Source: a virus
Length of the DNA stretch: 64,000 nucleotides
Virus record (IMG/VR): IMGVR_UViG_3300036760_000193
Location: 91,395 to 155,394 of that record
Reading direction: 5' to 3' (one strand)
Positions 7,657-16,016 of the stretch are shown here, one piece after another. The notes beneath the pieces are model-generated. The model saw nothing but the letters and a program-made list of their open reading frames with translations. It did no database searches and was not told the origin of the DNA. Positions within the stretch are counted from its first letter, which is position 1. Each line of letters starts with the position of its first letter. The position numbers and the translations under genes are program-made.

Positions 7657-8985
7657 TTAGTGTAGAATTCTATTCAAATCGTATTCGCTGATTTTCATGA
7701 TATTGGTATTCATATTGAGAGTGACTTTACCACTACCGCAAAACCTGGAGCCAGATAAAGTCAATACTCCTTGGCCTTGACGAGTCGTGTCTAGTTCTTC
7801 TTGGTCGTTGATCTTCCAGGACATAATCAAATCCACATGTTTTAACGGTTCTCTGGAAAGACCCATTTGGTGCATTTCAAACTGTGCAGTTTCACTCTTT
7901 AATCCGTCAGCATTGACGTGCATGATGGTTAAGATTGGAACATTGAGTTTTGCAGCTAAGTTTTTCAAATCCATCGCTACGGCTCCAATTTTTTCCCACC
8001 CTTGATTCAAGGTTTTATCATCAGGAGACATAATACTCATGTAATCTACAATTACCAAATCCACTGCGCCGTCAATTTCTAAATCCTTGACCTTTCTCTC
8101 GATGTAAGAAATGGAACTTAAAGATCGTGGAACGCTATCTATATAAATTTGCTTGGTCTTGCTAATAGATTCCAAGAATTGGGTGTATGTTTGAAATTCA
8201 GCATCAGATAGCTGCCGACGTTCAATCCTATCCATTATAAGTCCTGTAGCACGGCAAGCCAAACGATTTTCAACCATTTCCTTACCACCTTCATTGACAT
8301 GGTAGTAAATTCTCTTTTTCAACAAAAGATTGTGATAGGCAACATTCACCAAAAGAACGCTTTTGGCACTCTTAGGGGAACCCATGATGATTGTGACTGT
8401 GTTCTTTGGAAGACCATTGGTAATGTTATCAATGGTGCGGTATCCTAACTCGATGCCTTTATATTTTTCAGGATGATTCTTGGAATCCAAATACTTAAAA
8501 ATCATCTCTTTATGATTCTCTCCGAAATATCCGCTTTCCAATCCAGCGGTATTAATTGCCCGTTCTAAAGAGACGATATCAGACTTCAATCTATCTAATG
8601 CTTTATCGGGGTTTTTATCCGCCAAAAATGAAACGCTGGCTTCCAAAGAATTCTTAATACATGTGATCTTATAGTAATTTGTGAATTCATCAAGCAACAC
8701 ATTGAAATCAGAACAATCAGGTAGCAACTTAACTTCTTCCAATAGAATTGTAACTTGAGACTGATCTTCTGGGGTCATTCTTTGGCTCACCCGTAAAAGT
8801 GATTGTAAAGTATCCGTTCTCAAAACTTGACTATACCGATCAAAATTGTACTTAATAATACGGAACAAAAGTTTTGTCTCTGGATACTGAAAATAGGCTT
8901 CTGTAACGTGCCCATCAATAGCAAGTTTGACAATTTTTTCGTCTCTTGTAACTTCGTGAAGAAAACTTTTTTCTAATTCAATCAT
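7657..8985 (-). CDS. DnaB-like replicative DNA helicase
   Basis: A 442-residue RecA-fold helicase. Walker A is GSPKSAKS (about 202-209), preceded by IELGYRTIDNITNGLPKNT as in DnaB-type enzymes. Walker B is VDLVIVDYMSIM (about 304), and a DnaB-like motif near the end reads VDLIMSWKI. Residues 1-150 form a helical N-terminal part that fits the DnaB N-domain. It unwinds DNA at the fork as a hexamer. The ATG overlaps the stop of the loader gene (ATGA) and has AAGGAGAC upstream, so loader and helicase are translated together. Confidence 0.88.
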   Translation of the reverse strand: MIELEKSFLHEVTRDEKIVKLAIDGHVTEAYFQYPETKLLFRIIKYNFDRYSQVLRTDTLQSLLRVSQRMTPEDQSQVTILLEEVKLLPDCSDFNVLLDEFTNYYKITCIKNSLEASVSFLADKNPDKALDRLKSDIVSLERAINTAGLESGYFGENHKEMIFKYLDSKNHPEKYKGIELGYRTIDNITNGLPKNTVTIIMGSPKSAKSVLLVNVAYHNLLLKKRIYYHVNEGGKEMVENRLACRATGLIMDRIERRQLSDAEFQTYTQFLESISKTKQIYIDSVPRSLSSISYIERKVKDLEIDGAVDLVIVDYMSIMSPDDKTLNQGWEKIGAVAMDLKNLAAKLNVPILTIMHVNADGLKSETAQFEMHQMGLSREPLKHVDLIMSWKINDQEELDTTRQGQGVLTLSGSRFCGSGKVTLNMNTNIMKISEYDLNRILH

Positions 8986-9728
8986 TTCGCAAGTCTCCTT
9001 GGTATAATTTGATATTTTTGAGCATTGTTGGATTTCAGTTGTCGATAGTCAAATTGGGCGTCAATTTCTATGAAGTCTAACCGTTGCATCATCACAGAAT
9101 AAAGTCGAGGCCCATAGTTAGCTCGAAGAACATCAGGTTTTAGGTTGCTGGTAAGAATGGTGGGGCGTAGATTGCTGCCACGCTCTTTGAATAAGGTGGT
9201 AAAGGTACTGGTAATCAAGGCGTGATTACCTGGAGTGTGAATCTCTGTGCCTCCGATGTCATCTAACAAAAGCACTTTACTGTTCAAAATACGGTTTTCA
9301 AATTCTTCTTTCATGGCCTTATCTCTCCAACCGCCTGTCACTAGATTTACACAGTCTTCCAAACTAGCGAAGTACCCACTGTGTCCCGCTTTAATTGCCT
9401 CTTTCAAGACAATGCACCCAAAACTCGTTTTTCCAGTTCCGCAATCGCCGCATAACAGAAGACCTGTACCACTATTGATATTGGTATCCAAATTGTCTAT
9501 ATAGGTTTTGATTTTGGCTTTTACAGAAGAAAGTTCTGGCTGAACGATATCATCTAATGTCAGAACTAAATGCTCTAGGGGGATATCAGCTTTGACATAT
9601 GACCACTCAATATGCAACTCATCACGACATGGACAAGGAAGTCCGCTTCCATGACATAGTTCACACTTTGATCCGCAATACTCTTCTTGAAATTTTCTAA
9701 GATACTCAAATTTTTCTTCACTAAACAT
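8982..9728 (-). CDS. DnaC-like helicase loader ATPase
   Basis: A 248-residue AAA+ protein of the DnaC/IstB type. A Cys cluster near the N-terminus (CGSKCELCHGSGLPCPC, about 18-34) is followed by Walker A GDCGTGKT (about 94-101), Walker B VLLLDDIGG (about 153) and LTSNLKPDVLRANYG as sensor 1. The Cys-rich start resembles that of phage and Bacillus-type loaders. It is coupled to the helicase gene by an ATGA overlap, and together they assemble the fork helicase on DNA. Its start overlaps the preceding gene by eight bases, with TTGGAG before the ATG. Confidence 0.87.
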   Translation of the reverse strand: MFSEEKFEYLRKFQEEYCGSKCELCHGSGLPCPCRDELHIEWSYVKADIPLEHLVLTLDDIVQPELSSVKAKIKTYIDNLDTNINSGTGLLLCGDCGTGKTSFGCIVLKEAIKAGHSGYFASLEDCVNLVTGGWRDKAMKEEFENRILNSKVLLLDDIGGTEIHTPGNHALITSTFTTLFKERGSNLRPTILTSNLKPDVLRANYGPRLYSVMMQRLDFIEIDAQFDYRQLKSNNAQKYQIIPRRLAK

Positions 9729-10131
9729 TTGGTTTCTCCAATTTTTTCTTTTCTTCCTCTATCCAAGCTTGCATATCATCAGGAAGAACAACATCTGGAC
9801 GCTTTTTCTTTTTCTTCTTACCAACACGGGCTAATCCTAGATAGTCTCTAACTAAACAAGAAAGAAAGCTTATTGTAATAGGCAAGACGTATTGTGGGTT
9901 CTTCTGATAGAAGGTGAATGACCAATCCAGAAACGCCTTTACGTCTATTCGGTAGCGACCGTTCATTTCAAACAAATCTATAATTCTTTTAATTCTCATA
10001 CAATCAGCATCTACATCTTTTGTAACTTTATCGGCTCCATATGCTGTCTCACATTTACTGTAAAAGTATTTTACGAAATCAAAAGACATCCACTCATCAA
10101 CAGAAACCTTTTTAATACCCACTTTCGTCAT
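9721..10131 (-). CDS. Unknown protein of the replication block
   Basis: A 136-residue product starting MTKVGIKKVSVDEWMSFDF. It is mostly helical, with a lysine-rich patch (GKKKKKKRPD, about 106-115) and a charged tail. The start is the ATG that overlaps the helicase stop as TAATG with GGGAG upstream; the two codons before it belong to an upstream TTG. No catalytic motif is visible. Its position between the UvsW-like helicase and helicase-loader genes suggests an accessory replication role, which is inference only. Confidence 0.65.
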   Translation of the reverse strand: MTKVGIKKVSVDEWMSFDFVKYFYSKCETAYGADKVTKDVDADCMRIKRIIDLFEMNGRYRIDVKAFLDWSFTFYQKNPQYVLPITISFLSCLVRDYLGLARVGKKKKKKRPDVVLPDDMQAWIEEEKKKLEKPNV

Positions 10132-11633
10132 TACCAACTCCCATCATCAAAAATCAAATCATCAACAGAGTTTACATCTTGCATTTTATAACGAGATTCA
10201 GTTTTATATATTTTTTCACGATCATTTGCATGAGACTCTAAAAACTTACAATTTTGATCGAAGATGTCTACTATATATGCTTTGACTTTATTATACGGTT
10301 TACGCAAAACACGACCGATTAATTGAAACGCATCTACTGATGATGCTGCGGCTTTTGCGTTTATCAAAACATCTAAATTTGGAACGTCGATGCCTTCACC
10401 AAAAATTGTTGTGCAAATAACGATCTTTCTTTTTCTCTCATCAAGTTCTTTCAAAACATCTTGACGCAATTGTGATTCAGATTCTCCGAAAACAAAAATT
10501 GCAGTCGGATCAAATTGCTGAAGCATCGCTTCTAAAATCTTCCCGTGTTCAACTTTCGTAACTGCGATCAAAACAGTTTTCCCTGCGGAAATCGCCTTCA
10601 AAGCCGCCTGTGCGATGACTTTATTTCGCTCTGTATTGTGAACTACTTCAATGTCATAAATATCTGGGTATCTCATTTTGTCTCTACCCTTTCTTGGATG
10701 CTTAAACAAAAACATTTGGACTAAAGGAGGTACAAGGTATCCAGCATCAATCAATTTGGATGCTGATATATCAACAATGATTTTACCTTGCCATGCTTCA
10801 ATCAATAAGTCAGCATTATCTTCTCTCCACGGGCTTGCGGACATGCCAATTTTATAAAACGCATTTTCTGCTTTTTTATGAATCATGGAAAACGAATCCG
10901 AGGGCACATGATGACACTCATCTGTAATTAAGCAGTTAACGCTCTTCACGTAATCCTGTACTTTCTGCTTTTCTGCCACGGTCTCTGGTGCATCTGGAAG
11001 GAATATGGTTTTGGCATTTCCATTCTCGTCTTTTTCTTCCCGTTCACGACCAAAATTGTAACAGGCTGCAATAGACTGAACCATCCCCACTGTAATAGGT
11101 TGAATGTCTTTGACTTCATCCCCGATACGACCAATGTGAATTCCCAAAGCTGCTTCCAAGCGAGAAATGATCTGGTAGAACACATCTGTCTTATGAATAA
11201 GTATGAGTGTAGGCACGTTTAACTTGGCTACAACCCCGATAAACACGTTTGTCTTACCGCCGCCTGTCCCTATCTTTACAATGCCTCTTTGCTTCTTAAT
11301 CGCTTCATTAATCGCTTCATTCTGGTAGTCTCGAAATACAATTCCTTTGACCTTCATTTCAGAACCAATCTGAACTTGCGGCCTATTATCTCTCAAATGA
11401 CAGGAAATGCCAGCCTTCTTAAGGGCGTCCACCACATAATGAATCAGCCCCGTTGGAAATGATTGACTATAGGGGCTGAACAACTTCACAGTACCAGCAA
11501 AACGATTATATTTTCTAGCATAGAAGGCTCCTGGTATTTCATAAGACGTTGCCATGTCAATGCTCTTAAGAATCTCGTCTGGAACCTCTCCTATAATCTT
11601 TGACCTAACATTGTTGATCTCAATTTCTATCAT
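10131..11633 (-). CDS. Superfamily 2 DNA helicase, UvsW/RadD-like
   Basis: A 500-residue helicase. A Q-type lead-in FRDYQNEAINEAI is followed by motif I KIGTGGGKT (about 120-128), motif II LITDECHH, motif III GMSASPWR, a late motif TTIFGEGIDVPNLD and motif VI IGRVLRKP. This set matches the UvsW/ComFA-like SF2 group that remodels branched DNA in recombination-dependent replication. Residues 1-95 are a specific N-terminal domain. The start overlaps the nucleotidyltransferase stop as ATGA, and a longer TTG start is less likely. A role with RecA in recombination and repair follows from the family and context. Confidence 0.87.
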   Translation of the reverse strand: MIEIEINNVRSKIIGEVPDEILKSIDMATSYEIPGAFYARKYNRFAGTVKLFSPYSQSFPTGLIHYVVDALKKAGISCHLRDNRPQVQIGSEMKVKGIVFRDYQNEAINEAIKKQRGIVKIGTGGGKTNVFIGVVAKLNVPTLILIHKTDVFYQIISRLEAALGIHIGRIGDEVKDIQPITVGMVQSIAACYNFGREREEKDENGNAKTIFLPDAPETVAEKQKVQDYVKSVNCLITDECHHVPSDSFSMIHKKAENAFYKIGMSASPWREDNADLLIEAWQGKIIVDISASKLIDAGYLVPPLVQMFLFKHPRKGRDKMRYPDIYDIEVVHNTERNKVIAQAALKAISAGKTVLIAVTKVEHGKILEAMLQQFDPTAIFVFGESESQLRQDVLKELDERKRKIVICTTIFGEGIDVPNLDVLINAKAAASSVDAFQLIGRVLRKPYNKVKAYIVDIFDQNCKFLESHANDREKIYKTESRYKMQDVNSVDDLIFDDGSW

Positions 11634-12391
11634 GATACTACTTTTTGATCGTCCCAATATCGTTCAAGAAGCTGCATTTGCAAATCATTGATTTTGTCCA
11701 AATCAGGCCCATATGGTAGTTGACTTTTTACATACGCCTCTTCTATCAAAGATTCAAACTGGTCAGCCTTGGATAGAACTTCTTCAATCTTGAACTTGCC
11801 AATTTTTATATCTCGAACGAGCCTATTATGAGTGATAGGAAACGACAAACGGCCATCAACCAAAAGTTCAAGACCTTCGGTCAACAGCCGTATCAAATGG
11901 CTTGCGAATTTTACATCGTAGCCGAATTTCTCGTAATACTCAACCCGTCCGCCTTCTGCTTGTTTGAAAAGCAGTTTTTGCTTTTGGGAATGAGCATAAC
12001 CAAGAAATCTATGTTTTACTTTTTTGCTTATAAAAAGGGGAGCCGCCATTAAAAGTTCTGCGCCGTATGGATCACAATTAATGATGTGCTTTTTGTCTGC
12101 AAATAGAATTTCAACGATATTGGGGTTATTCTCAGCGCATAGTTTGATGAATTTAGGAAGAGAATATAAAGTGCAGTCAGTATCGCTCTTGTCATTGCGA
12201 TGCCCTGAGTCAGAAGGATTGGTTCTGATCTCAACTTGTTCACACGTCTTCAACCCCATGACATACTCTTTGTCAGGGATGAATACCCCGACGTAATCTT
12301 TGTCGGAGTTTTCCGTTTCGGTTCCGTATAGATGTGAACCAACCATAACCTTTAGGATAAGGTTACGTTCAGCCATTTCTCTTTCTTTCAT
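11630..12391 (-). CDS. Predicted nucleotidyltransferase, RlaP-like
   Basis: The 253-residue product has the polymerase-beta-type signature near the N-terminus: VMVGSHLYGTETENSDKDYV (about 15-34), with the GS motif and the DxD pair in SDKDYVGVFI. This layout fits the RlaP/YcgL-like family seen in many phages and in some RNA-repair operons. The nucleotide and target are not known. The start at 12391 overlaps the aminopeptidase stop (ATGA) and has GAGG nearby; the frame remains open 135 bases further upstream, but that part is a shadow of the neighbour. No RNA ligase is visible next to it. Confidence 0.75.
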   Translation of the reverse strand: MKEREMAERNLILKVMVGSHLYGTETENSDKDYVGVFIPDKEYVMGLKTCEQVEIRTNPSDSGHRNDKSDTDCTLYSLPKFIKLCAENNPNIVEILFADKKHIINCDPYGAELLMAAPLFISKKVKHRFLGYAHSQKQKLLFKQAEGGRVEYYEKFGYDVKFASHLIRLLTEGLELLVDGRLSFPITHNRLVRDIKIGKFKIEEVLSKADQFESLIEEAYVKSQLPYGPDLDKINDLQMQLLERYWDDQKVVS

Positions 12392-13176
12392 AGCTCGTCG
12401 TCCTCTAAGTCTGGGTGTACAATTTCTTCGTCTCGTAATGTTAAAATCGTTGGGCCATCGTCTTCTATGGCGATCATGTGTTCCCAATGGCAAGCAGGTT
12501 TTCCATCTGCTGTCACTATCTTCCATTCATTAGGTTCCACGATCTTCCCGTCAGGGTTCCATGTCAAAATCGGTTCAATACAAATCACCATGCCAGACAC
12601 TAACTCTGCGCCAGGGTCTTTCACCTCGACATTTGGGATGGAAGGCTTCTCATGGATGTTTCTACCAATCCCATGACCAACATAGCGTTCGACGGCTCCA
12701 TATCCTTGCTTTTTAATGTATTTGGCAATGGCATTGGAAATGTCAGCCACATGATTTCCAGGATAGGCTTTCTCAATACCTTCCAATAGGGCGAGATACC
12801 CGTGGAGCACAAAAGCTTCCACATCGGGGTTGACCTTTCCTATTATATAGGTCTTGGCTGTATCACCACAAAAGCCGTCTAAACTGGCTCCTAAATCTAG
12901 GGTGACAATATCGCCGTCTTTCAAAATGTAATTGGAAGGGGTACAGTGTATCACTTCTTCGTTGACACAAGCACAAAGAGTGTTTGGGAAGTTTCGATAG
13001 CCTTTGAACACAGGGATGCCGCCATTGGCGCGAATAAATTCTTCCGCTTTGGCGTCAAGTTCAAGGGTGGATATTCCAGGACGGATTATCCCTCCCAACA
13101 TATTATGAGTCTCAGCACAGAGTTTGCCTACAGCTTTCATCTTGGCAAGCTCTTCGCCTGTCTTTATCGTAATAAT
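12388..13176 (-). CDS. map: Methionine aminopeptidase, type I, probable AUU start
   Basis: The enzyme removes initiator Met from new proteins. All five metal ligands are visible: Asp in TLDLGAS, Asp in CGDTAKTY, His in GHGIGR, Glu in CIEPIL and Glu in HWEHMIAI; the catalytic His is in VIHCTPS. The first ATG (13140) would cut off the family N-terminus. Extending the frame 12 codons adds ITIKTGEELAK, matching bacterial Map starts such as MIICKTPREIE, and places ATT at 13176-13174 seven bases after GGAGAGG. No ATG, GTG or TTG exists in that stretch. I therefore call a 262-residue product starting at AUU. It is unusual in a phage. Confidence 0.88.
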   Translation of the reverse strand: MITIKTGEELAKMKAVGKLCAETHNMLGGIIRPGISTLELDAKAEEFIRANGGIPVFKGYRNFPNTLCACVNEEVIHCTPSNYILKDGDIVTLDLGASLDGFCGDTAKTYIIGKVNPDVEAFVLHGYLALLEGIEKAYPGNHVADISNAIAKYIKKQGYGAVERYVGHGIGRNIHEKPSIPNVEVKDPGAELVSGMVICIEPILTWNPDGKIVEPNEWKIVTADGKPACHWEHMIAIEDDGPTILTLRDEEIVHPDLEDDEL

Positions 13177-13183
13177 GGCCTTA

Positions 13184-13190
13184 CCTCTCC
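13184..13190 (-). promoter_or_regulatory. Ribosome binding site deciding an AUU start
   Basis: GGAGAGG on the minus strand lies seven bases before ATT at 13176-13174 and 43 bases before the first ATG of the aminopeptidase frame. The spacing to ATT is ideal and the spacing to ATG is not. It supports initiation at AUU, a codon known for tight control in infC and pcnB of Escherichia coli. Confidence 0.7.
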
Positions 13191-13209
13191 GTAATCGTTT
13201 TTCGTGAAT

Positions 13210-13551
13210 TTACAGCGTTTTTAATGATTTTAGCAAATCCGTAACTGTTTCTACATTTCTAATGGTATTCTTAAGTTTATGAAAATCTGTTATTGCATCC
13301 ACATCTTCTACAAATTGTTGGCTCTCATTTGGTTCTTTGTAAAATTGAGCCGATCCAGGTTTCACTGGGTTCAAATAAAATTGTTTGTGTCCATCTGGAG
13401 CAGTTCTGAAATTTCCGTACTCGTCAAGAACGGCGATCACTTCATATCGTGCCCCACAAATAGTACAGTACGCCCATTGCCAATCTGGGGTCACTTTACC
13501 ACAATCTCTCAAGGAGTTTTGACAGGTTATACAAGGCATAGAATCAATCAT
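13210..13551 (-). CDS. Unknown zinc-ribbon-like protein
   Basis: A 113-residue product. Two Cys pairs, CITCQNSLRDC and YCTICGARYE (about 7-36), suggest a small zinc ribbon. The remainder is acidic and helical and ends TDLLKSLKTL. The frame is open further upstream, but the ATG at 13551 is chosen because AAGGAGAAACAA precedes it and it overlaps the upstream TGA as ATGA. A promoter-like site ends 25 bases ahead. The function is not recognised. Confidence 0.65.
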   Translation of the reverse strand: MIDSMPCITCQNSLRDCGKVTPDWQWAYCTICGARYEVIAVLDEYGNFRTAPDGHKQFYLNPVKPGSAQFYKEPNESQQFVEDVDAITDFHKLKNTIRNVETVTDLLKSLKTL

Positions 13552-13988
13552 TTGTTTCTCCTTCTCTTCGTATTCATTATACGTACTTTCTTTTTGTTTG
13601 TAAAGAGTTCTTTGAAAAACACCTTGGGAATACGCTTTTGTAACACCGCCCGAACAACCTTCTCCACCTTGCAACAAACCAACTCTTCTTTGTATTGTTG
13701 ATGCTTGTGCCCCTTGCTGTTGTTATAAATTCGCCACTTATTCCGTAGGGTTTGGTCTCTTTTTATAACTTTCTGCTTGGCGTTGTCAATTTGGTATTGA
13801 GTAAACAGGTCAAATACAAAATGTGTCACTTCATGATAAATGGTCATACATTGCTCAAATGGCGGATCGTCTAGATTTACGTCGATCCTGCAAGACTTTC
13901 GTCCATCTATTGCACTGTAGTATCCACTGTCTTCATCTTCTTTAGGTCCATTGAATCTACGAAAATACAGGTTGAGTTTGACTTTCAT
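13548..13988 (-). CDS. Small zinc metallopeptidase candidate (HEVTH)
   Basis: The 146-residue product has IYHEVTHFVFD (about 51-61), the HEXXH zinc-peptidase motif set in a hydrophobic helix. A possible third ligand, Glu, lies in KEELVCCKVEKVV about 45 residues later. The C-terminus is very basic (KRRRNK). It has no signal peptide. The gene follows the endolysin by 19 bases, with AAGGGGG upstream of the ATG. The substrate is unknown; a minimal SprT/IrrE-like or gluzincin fold is possible. HEXXH can occur by chance, but the flanking hydrophobic pattern fits. Confidence 0.65.
   Translation of the reverse strand: MKVKLNLYFRRFNGPKEDEDSGYYSAIDGRKSCRIDVNLDDPPFEQCMTIYHEVTHFVFDLFTQYQIDNAKQKVIKRDQTLRNKWRIYNNSKGHKHQQYKEELVCCKVEKVVRAVLQKRIPKVFFKELFTNKKKVRIMNTKRRRNK
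13576..13604 (-). promoter_or_regulatory. Sigma-70-like promoter inside a coding region
   Basis: TTTACA (13604-13599) is followed by 17 bases and TATAAT (13581-13576) on the minus strand, a five-of-six -35 match and a perfect -10. It lies within the 3' end of the HEVTH gene. The predicted start near 13569 gives an 18-base leader with a good SD ahead of the zinc-ribbon gene, and the site could also drive the aminopeptidase and replication genes downstream. Confidence 0.65.
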
Positions 13989-14007
13989 ACCTGTTACCCC
14001 CTTAAAA

Positions 14008-14661
14008 TTATTTTTGCCTCACTAAAACCCAGAACAAATTCCAGTTGAACGGTTGGGGGTCTATTTTCCGCCCAGCAGGTACTGCAATGTCCTTGTGTCC
14101 TACGATACAGTTGTCTTCAATATTGTACTTCAATTTCATCATTTTTATAACCCATGCCAAAGCGTCATATTGTTCCCGTGGAAATTCTTCTACACCATCT
14201 CCAACAAGTTCGATTCCAATGGAAAAGGTATTGACATTTGTTTTCCCATGTAGAACACTATCTCCACAATGCCATGCCTTGTCTGCTTCTTTGACCATTT
14301 GATAGATGTCGCCGTTTCGGTCGATGACATAATGGGCTGATACTCCGCTTTCCTTACTTTGAAACCATGAAAGGGTTGACTTTGCAGTCATAGCCCCTGT
14401 GTGGTGTAATACTACGGCCTTAATTGTATCTTCATTTCGTGATGAAAAGTTAGGGGACTGTATAAACGTCACTTGGCGAGGGTTTGCCACTGGTACGTGT
14501 ATCACGGACACCTCTTGGGTCGGTTGCACCATATCTAGCACCGTCTGGTGCTTCTCTAACAGGCTTTTTACCAGCTTGGCGACGGCTCCCAGAACCACAT
14601 TCACCACGGCTTTCTTAATTGTGTCTTTGTTGTTACTTATAATTTCACTGAACGTACTCAT
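14008..14661 (-). CDS. Endolysin, N-acetylmuramoyl-L-alanine amidase
   Basis: A 217-residue Amidase_2/PGRP-fold enzyme that cuts the bond between muramic acid and the stem peptide. Visible are VVLHHTGAMT with a zinc His (about 85), HYVIDRNGDIYQMV, NTFSIGIELVG and VGHKDIAVPAGRKIDP with the second His and the Lys/Asp region. About 75 N-terminal residues precede the domain and include an amphipathic stretch (VVNVVLGAVAKLVKSLL). It follows the fibre genes, as lysis genes often do. TTAGGAGAAGACT precedes the ATG. No holin is obvious next to it. Confidence 0.92.
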   Translation of the reverse strand: MSTFSEIISNNKDTIKKAVVNVVLGAVAKLVKSLLEKHQTVLDMVQPTQEVSVIHVPVANPRQVTFIQSPNFSSRNEDTIKAVVLHHTGAMTAKSTLSWFQSKESGVSAHYVIDRNGDIYQMVKEADKAWHCGDSVLHGKTNVNTFSIGIELVGDGVEEFPREQYDALAWVIKMMKLKYNIEDNCIVGHKDIAVPAGRKIDPQPFNWNLFWVLVRQK

Positions 14662-14680
14662 AGTCTTCTCCTAATTGTAA

Positions 14681-16006
14681 TTATGGCAATTGAACCCATG
14701 AAACGCCATTGTAATATTCTAACTTATCCAAAGTCAAATTGTATCCAAAACTACCTCTAATGATCTCTGAACCTTGAGGCCGGCCAGCTGTATACCATCT
14801 TGCCAACCGTTGAATCGTACCAAATCGACGGTGATCTATTGTCGATGTAATATCAAGTGTTCCAGCGTTCCAAAGTACATCTGACAACCATAATTTTGTA
14901 CTATCACCAACAACAGAAATTGTACTCTTTCCAACTGTGCCACTTATCGAATCAAAATATATATGATAGGTTCCAGTTGGGTCTGTGTCAAAATGAATAT
15001 CTACAGGAGTAGGAAAATCGGCGTTATCAAATGCTAAACCATCTATAACGGCTAGTTCTCCACCAAGTAAAGGTTTAACAGTTACGTAATCTCCTATACC
15101 GTGTGGAAAAACATCAATCATTTGAACATAAAGACCGGAAGCAATTGGAGCCGGATTAGAAACATCTCCAGCTATGATTCCTGCTTGATGTTCACTACGT
15201 CTATGTGAACGAACAAGTTGTGATTCTGTTAACCCCAAATCATCAGCAGATAATCCATGTGGGTTAATCGGTGAAATAGTTCCTGTTCCTACTGATTTTA
15301 CATGATCGTCCAAAGACAAATCCAAATTCCCAGTTGAATAAACGGCGGGTCTATCAGTGATGCCAATATTATTCGTTTGAATACCAACTCGCAATTTAGT
15401 TGTTCTAAAATGTGAACGTGGTGCAATAGAAATATTAGAAGCGACAGCAGTGTTTATACCAGTCAGATTGACAGTTCCTAAAACAAGATATCGACCTGGA
15501 TCAGGATTTAATCCAGTTGTATTAACAAGAATTTCATAGCCATCTGTTCGTTTATAAAATTGTTTTGTACTTGTAATTTTATGTAATGTGAATACTGAAT
15601 CATCTGTTGTCTGAACATAGGCAATATAAATATAATTAATAAATCCAGTTGCTAGTGGTACATCAAAACTTCCAGTAGAACGTGGTGTGCTAAGAGGGAA
15701 TCCTGCTCCATTATCAGTGGTATGTGTTAAATTAGAGGTATCATATGTAATGAAAGCATTATCAAGTAAAATTCTCTCTCCATTTTTGTAGGCGGCACCT
15801 GTATTAACCTGGACATGAAAAAAGTCTGTTAAAGTTGGTTCCAAATCTTTTCCGACAATATTCAAATTGCTAAAAAGACCATCGACAACTCCATCACTAT
15901 ATACATCCGTAATTCGTTCTTCAATTGCGTCTGCTTTAGAAGTTTGCAACCAATCAAGAATTTGTTTTATTACTCTTTGGCCTGAAAATAAATCTGTAAA
16001 TTTCAT
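14681..16006 (-). CDS. Tail fibre/appendage protein
   Basis: A 441-residue beta-rich structural protein, paralogous to the next gene upstream. Both share SGQRVIKQILDWLQ at the N-terminus, then STPRSTGSFDV, VFTLHK, FYKRTDGYEI, DDHVKSVGTG and NPHGLS at similar spacing. The C-terminus (YNLTLDKLEYYNGVSWVQ) is a common fibre ending. It is the last structural gene before the endolysin. Receptor binding or baseplate attachment is inferred. AAAGGATAAATT precedes the ATG. Confidence 0.75.
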   Translation of the reverse strand: MKFTDLFSGQRVIKQILDWLQTSKADAIEERITDVYSDGVVDGLFSNLNIVGKDLEPTLTDFFHVQVNTGAAYKNGERILLDNAFITYDTSNLTHTTDNGAGFPLSTPRSTGSFDVPLATGFINYIYIAYVQTTDDSVFTLHKITSTKQFYKRTDGYEILVNTTGLNPDPGRYLVLGTVNLTGINTAVASNISIAPRSHFRTTKLRVGIQTNNIGITDRPAVYSTGNLDLSLDDHVKSVGTGTISPINPHGLSADDLGLTESQLVRSHRRSEHQAGIIAGDVSNPAPIASGLYVQMIDVFPHGIGDYVTVKPLLGGELAVIDGLAFDNADFPTPVDIHFDTDPTGTYHIYFDSISGTVGKSTISVVGDSTKLWLSDVLWNAGTLDITSTIDHRRFGTIQRLARWYTAGRPQGSEIIRGSFGYNLTLDKLEYYNGVSWVQLP

Positions 16007-16016
16007 AATTTATCCT

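Noticed and set aside
13552-13677. N-terminal extension of the zinc-ribbon protein
   Set aside because: The extension overlaps the HEVTH gene out of frame; a strong SD and an ATGA overlap support the start at 13551.
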